Shown here piece after piece: positions 33,678 through 36,291 of a stretch of 36,291 nucleotides of DNA (its first letter is position 1; every line of letters starts with the position of its first letter). The notes below the pieces were generated by a model. It was not told where the DNA came from. It searched no databases and saw only the letters and a list, made by a program, of their open reading frames with translations. Location of the stretch: contig LSNW01000018.1 in the NCBI GenBank assembly GCA_001566965.1, positions 1 through 36,291 on the forward strand, read 5' to 3'. The position numbers were made by a program, and so were the translations under genes. The stretch comes from Methylothermaceae bacteria B42. Lineage in GTDB: Bacteria > Pseudomonadota > Gammaproteobacteria > Methylococcales > Methylothermaceae.

Positions 33678-34621
33678 GATGTTTCCTCCAATCGTACCGG
33701 CAACGCTGGTGCATAACCTTGATGGACGGTGGATTTGATAGCATTGGATAGCTTCTGACCATTACCACCCAGTCCCTGGCCGAAAAATGCGGCAACCACG
33801 CCATCGCGCCTGGCCAGCAACGCGCCGGTGTCTGCCATCAGTACAGGGTTTTTGAAAGGCCGTCCAGTATGTACAGCCACGTCACCGTGCCGTCCGAAAC
33901 GGGTGAATGGCTGGTACCAGCTTTTCTCATCGTCGAAACCCTGACCCTGGGGCGCGCAGGGTGCGAGCGTCATCATGCAGTTGGCATTTTCCTGTGCAGG
34001 CCAGTTGCCGCTGACGGTATCTTTCACGTCAAATTTGCCCAGGCCGATACTGGCGTCGCGGCCATAACCCATACGGCCAACGTCTTGCAGCAGCTGCCCT
34101 GCTTCTTCCATTGACAGCCGTTTGCTGTCAATTGTGATATAGAGGTCGAGATGTAGGCCGGGCGCGAACCAGTGCTGCGCCATGGTGTAAGGTGCGAATT
34201 CGCCGGTGCCTGTCGTGCCGGTCATCCGGTTGATCGTATTGTGCGGCTGGACATACGCGGCCATCAGCTCATCGCTGGAGATGTCGCTGTCGGGCACGGC
34301 GTGGTTGAGCCATTGACGCAATGGCCTGGCAAAATGCTTGCGGGGCAGCCAGCGCCTTTTCTTCACGGCTTTGCGCTCGGCATCGGGTACTTCGTCGAAG
34401 CGGTGCAGGGGCAACGCCGGGCGTGGCAGGTAGCTGGCCGGGAAGGCGTCGGAGACAACTATGAACGGTTGTCCTTCGGTATAGCCTTGCAGCAGTTCGG
34501 TCAGACGATTCTCGCCCCAGCGATGCCGCGCCGCCCAGCAAAGTTGGCCGAACAGCGTGTCGCCCCGGATCGGCCCGCCAAAGGCGGAACGCGGGCGCAG
34601 GGTGGCAATCAGGGTTTCCAT
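33674..34621 (-). CDS. csm4: Csm4, type III-A effector subunit
   Basis: The protein has 315 residues. The N-terminal RAMP pattern LRPRSAFGGPIRGDTLFGQLCWA is typical of Csm4, which binds the 5' handle of the crRNA and contacts Cas10. GRMGYGRDASIGLGKFDV (about 184-201) is the second glycine-rich loop of the family. It is translated 9 nt after csm3 and overlaps csm5 by 4 nt. Length is normal. Confidence 0.9.
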   Translation of the reverse strand: METLIATLRPRSAFGGPIRGDTLFGQLCWAARHRWGENRLTELLQGYTEGQPFIVVSDAFPASYLPRPALPLHRFDEVPDAERKAVKKRRWLPRKHFARPLRQWLNHAVPDSDISSDELMAAYVQPHNTINRMTGTTGTGEFAPYTMAQHWFAPGLHLDLYITIDSKRLSMEEAGQLLQDVGRMGYGRDASIGLGKFDVKDTVSGNWPAQENANCMMTLAPCAPQGQGFDDEKSWYQPFTRFGRHGDVAVHTGRPFKNPVLMADTGALLARRDGVVAAFFGQGLGGNGQKLSNAIKSTVHQGYAPALPVRLEETS

Positions 34622-34630
34622 ATCGTCTCC

Positions 34631-35341
34631 TTAAATTTGCACCTGTTCCAGTTTGTCCTGCACCGGCTCACCGTCCAGCGCCAAATCACGGAACGCCACC
34701 TTGCCGTAACCCCGCGAAATCGAGCCTCCAAGACCGGACAGTTCCACCAGCTTCAGGCCACGCAGAATGGGATCAAGCAGGTCTTCGCCGTCGATCACCT
34801 TGATGGTGAGCTGGAAATCAAAACGCGCGCCAGCGGGAACCCGTTCGGTGTTGCGCGGGTTTTCCGCCGTGCCCTTGATGCGGTCGATGGAATTTTCCAT
34901 CTTGGTCTCAGTGAGCAGAAGGTTGTTGTCGCTCATCTCCTTCACCCAAGTGGGATCAAGGTTGCAATCCCAGAATGCCAGCCGTGTCGGGCCGATCTCC
35001 TCGACAAGCTTTGGATCATCCTGGCCGCCGCCGCTGGGGGCATAGCCGAACAGACGCAATATCTCGATGCCCTGGGCGCGGTTGCCATTGAGCTTGTCGA
35101 TATGCTTGATCGCCAGTGCCTTGCCATCGGCAATGCCGACCACTCCAGCATGCCATTCCATCAGGCTGCGCATTTTTCCCTTCAGGCTCGAGCCGGGGAT
35201 GTAGGGCTGATTAGTAACCGGGTTCTTGATGACGGGGTTGTCCGTGCCCCCGATATGCATTTCGGTGTTGCCGCCGCCGATGTGCAAGCCGCTTACCAGT
35301 TCGATCGTCCCGGTCAGTTTTGAGATTTTGTCCAGTTTCAT
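34631..35341 (-). CDS. csm3: Csm3, target-RNA-cleaving backbone subunit
   Basis: The protein has 236 residues. It has GLHIGGG near the start, the catalytic Asp34 in HIGGTDNPVIKNP, and the glycine-rich IPGSSLKGKMRSLMEW. ELSGLGGSISRGYGKVAF is the C-terminal RAMP loop. Csm3 forms the helical backbone and cuts target RNA every 6 nt. The retained Asp predicts active cleavage. It lies 11 nt after csm2. Confidence 0.93.
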   Translation of the reverse strand: MKLDKISKLTGTIELVSGLHIGGGNTEMHIGGTDNPVIKNPVTNQPYIPGSSLKGKMRSLMEWHAGVVGIADGKALAIKHIDKLNGNRAQGIEILRLFGYAPSGGGQDDPKLVEEIGPTRLAFWDCNLDPTWVKEMSDNNLLLTETKMENSIDRIKGTAENPRNTERVPAGARFDFQLTIKVIDGEDLLDPILRGLKLVELSGLGGSISRGYGKVAFRDLALDGEPVQDKLEQVQI

Positions 35342-35352
35342 GATCTATCTCC

Positions 35353-35817
35353 CTAGTCTTTTGGTCTGACGAGCTTGTAGAAACCCATGAAGGATTCCAT
35401 GAACAGCTTAAAATGGCTCATGGTTTGTTTGTCTTGCACCTGATTCAGGCAATAGGTAAGTAACTCTAGAAAGTTCTTATCGACGAGCCCCTTGTTAGGG
35501 TCATTGTTTTTGTTGTTGCGGCCATGCGCATAAGCTGCTTTCGCCTTTAACATTTTTAGGAAGGGCAGAATTTCCTTTCTGAACTCGTCGTCTGTTTTTG
35601 TTTGGCTTTTTTCTTCCCACATGACGATTTCATTGTAAAAGTTCCTCAATTGGGATGGCTTGTTGCTCGACCCGTTGCTTCCAAGCTTCTTAGCTATTCG
35701 TTCGGGTATTTCACTAAAAAGGTTTTCTGATACATCTGAAAAATTAATTCCCTCGTAAATGGGTTGGCGTTCCTTCCGGGGATCGCCGCCGTGTCTTTTC
35801 TGGTTTGGATAACTCAT
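35353..35817 (-). CDS. csm2: Csm2, small effector subunit
   Basis: The protein has 154 residues from ATG 35817, preceded by AGGAG. A longer frame to 35904 runs into cas10 and is not needed. It is helical, with LRNFYNEIVMWEEKSQ and the C-terminal SHFKLFMESFMGFYKL typical of Csm2. It follows the cas10 stop by 13 nt. Csm2 forms the inner filament of the complex. Confidence 0.88.
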   Translation of the reverse strand: MSYPNQKRHGGDPRKERQPIYEGINFSDVSENLFSEIPERIAKKLGSNGSSNKPSQLRNFYNEIVMWEEKSQTKTDDEFRKEILPFLKMLKAKAAYAHGRNNKNNDPNKGLVDKNFLELLTYCLNQVQDKQTMSHFKLFMESFMGFYKLVRPKD

Positions 35818-35830
35818 GTCATTTACTCCT

Positions 35831-36291
35831 TCAGCTGCGCTGCTGGTAAAGGTGGATAAAAAGCGGAATCTTGAAGCGGCTGCCATACCGCTCGATGGGG
35901 TCACTCAGAATCTTGGCCAGTTCCTGCATTCGGCGCTCGCGCTCGTTCTGCCTGTCCTTGCCCTTGAGGGTTTGCTCCAGCATCCGGTAGGTGCGGTAGC
36001 TGAACCAGGAGCGCCAGATGGCGTTTTCCAGCCGGGGATGGTCGGATTTCAGGTTTTCCGCCATGTCTGCCAAGTCTTGCAAGCGGTAGAGATAGCAGGT
36101 GCTCAGGTCGAACTGGTCGTCTTTCTCCTCGATGGCTTCCAGGGTTTGCCACAAGTCGTCGAAATCTTTCCAGGAAACGGTTTGGCCAAACAGTGTCACG
36201 GCGTTCTTGCCCTCGTAACTTTTTGCGTGTTCCAGCGCCTGTTCCGCCATCTCGCCCATTTGCGCCACCGGCATACCCGGCTTGGTCATCA
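35831..36291 (-). CDS. cas10: Cas10/Csm1 C-terminal part, cut by the window edge
   Basis: At least 152 residues remain open to the right edge. AEQALEHAKSYEGKNAVTLF, VSWKDFDDLW, FDLSTCYLYRLQDLADM and ENAIWRSWFSYRTYRML match the D4 helical domain at the C-terminus of Csm1. The HD and Palm/GGDD domains must lie outside the window. Cas10 makes the cyclic oligoadenylate that would activate the CARF-HEPN protein at 30748. Confidence 0.9.
   Translation of the reverse strand, partial: MTKPGMPVAQMGEMAEQALEHAKSYEGKNAVTLFGQTVSWKDFDDLWQTLEAIEEKDDQFDLSTCYLYRLQDLADMAENLKSDHPRLENAIWRSWFSYRTYRMLEQTLKGKDRQNERERRMQELAKILSDPIERYGSRFKIPLFIHLYQQRS

Noticed and set aside
34172-35323. A 383-codon plus-strand frame opposite csm4 and csm3
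   Set aside because: It crosses two real antisense genes with clear RAMP motifs; the open frame is a by-product of codon bias.

Overview
The window looks like a chromosomal segment of a Gram-negative proteobacterium. It encodes several lipoproteins with clear lipoboxes, OmpA-type and autotransporter-type outer-membrane proteins, a CsgG-like pore lipoprotein and an O-antigen ligase-like protein. A gammaproteobacterium is my guess from protein style only. I see no rRNA, tRNA, transposase or phage gene.

Layout. 104-2426 (-): a GDYXXLXY/DUF2157 membrane pair. 2427-2755: two kinds of non-coding repeat. 2756-3946 (-): a ketosynthase of the aryl-polyene type. 4138-8855 (+): a run of exported proteins, namely two 108-residue secreted proteins, a CsgG-like lipoprotein fused to peptidoglycan-binding-like and DUF4384-like domains, a BamE-like lipoprotein, an OmpA-domain protein, a GIN-domain (DUF2807) protein and a small secreted protein. 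I read its first part as a curli/holdfast-like export module. 8899-11465 (+): an O-antigen ligase-like protein and an outer-membrane barrel. 11531-14068 (-): a lipoprotein with Sel1-like repeats, a long coiled coil and a caspase-like domain. 14112-20294 (+): a lipoprotein hydrolase, a sigma factor, a zinc-finger anti-sigma, an M48 peptidase and an ApeH-like acyl ligase. 20286-23234 (-): a membrane protein, a CrtI-like flavoprotein and a BamE-like lipoprotein.

23309-29878 (+): a carrier protein, a stand-alone condensation-like protein and an adenylation enzyme in a tight operon, then a secreted metallopeptidase on the other strand, then an acyl-CoA dehydrogenase-like protein. The adenylation pocket reads DLFYLALVC, the pattern I remember for prolyl-AMP ligases that feed pyrrole-2-carboxyl carriers. 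With the carrier and a PltE/RedW-like dehydrogenase, this predicts that carrier-bound proline is oxidised to pyrrole-2-carboxyl thioester. The condensation-like protein would pass it to an unknown acceptor. The aryl-polyene-type ketosynthase and ligase elsewhere in the window are possible partners. This is my leading candidate for an undescribed pathway.

29921-36291 (-): a type III-A CRISPR-Cas locus. An 8-repeat array (plus one eroded repeat) lies downstream of a CARF-HEPN ancillary gene, csm5, csm4, csm3, csm2 and the 3' end of cas10 (cut by the window edge). The repeat 3' end and the decayed leftmost repeats both place the leader on the right, so array and cas genes are read in the same direction. 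No cas6, cas1 or cas2 is visible.

Non-coding structure is rich. Three copies of a palindromic element share a conserved core, while their arms differ between copies but pair within each copy. A second composite repeat occurs in inverted orientation at both ends of the 2.6-28.6 kb block.
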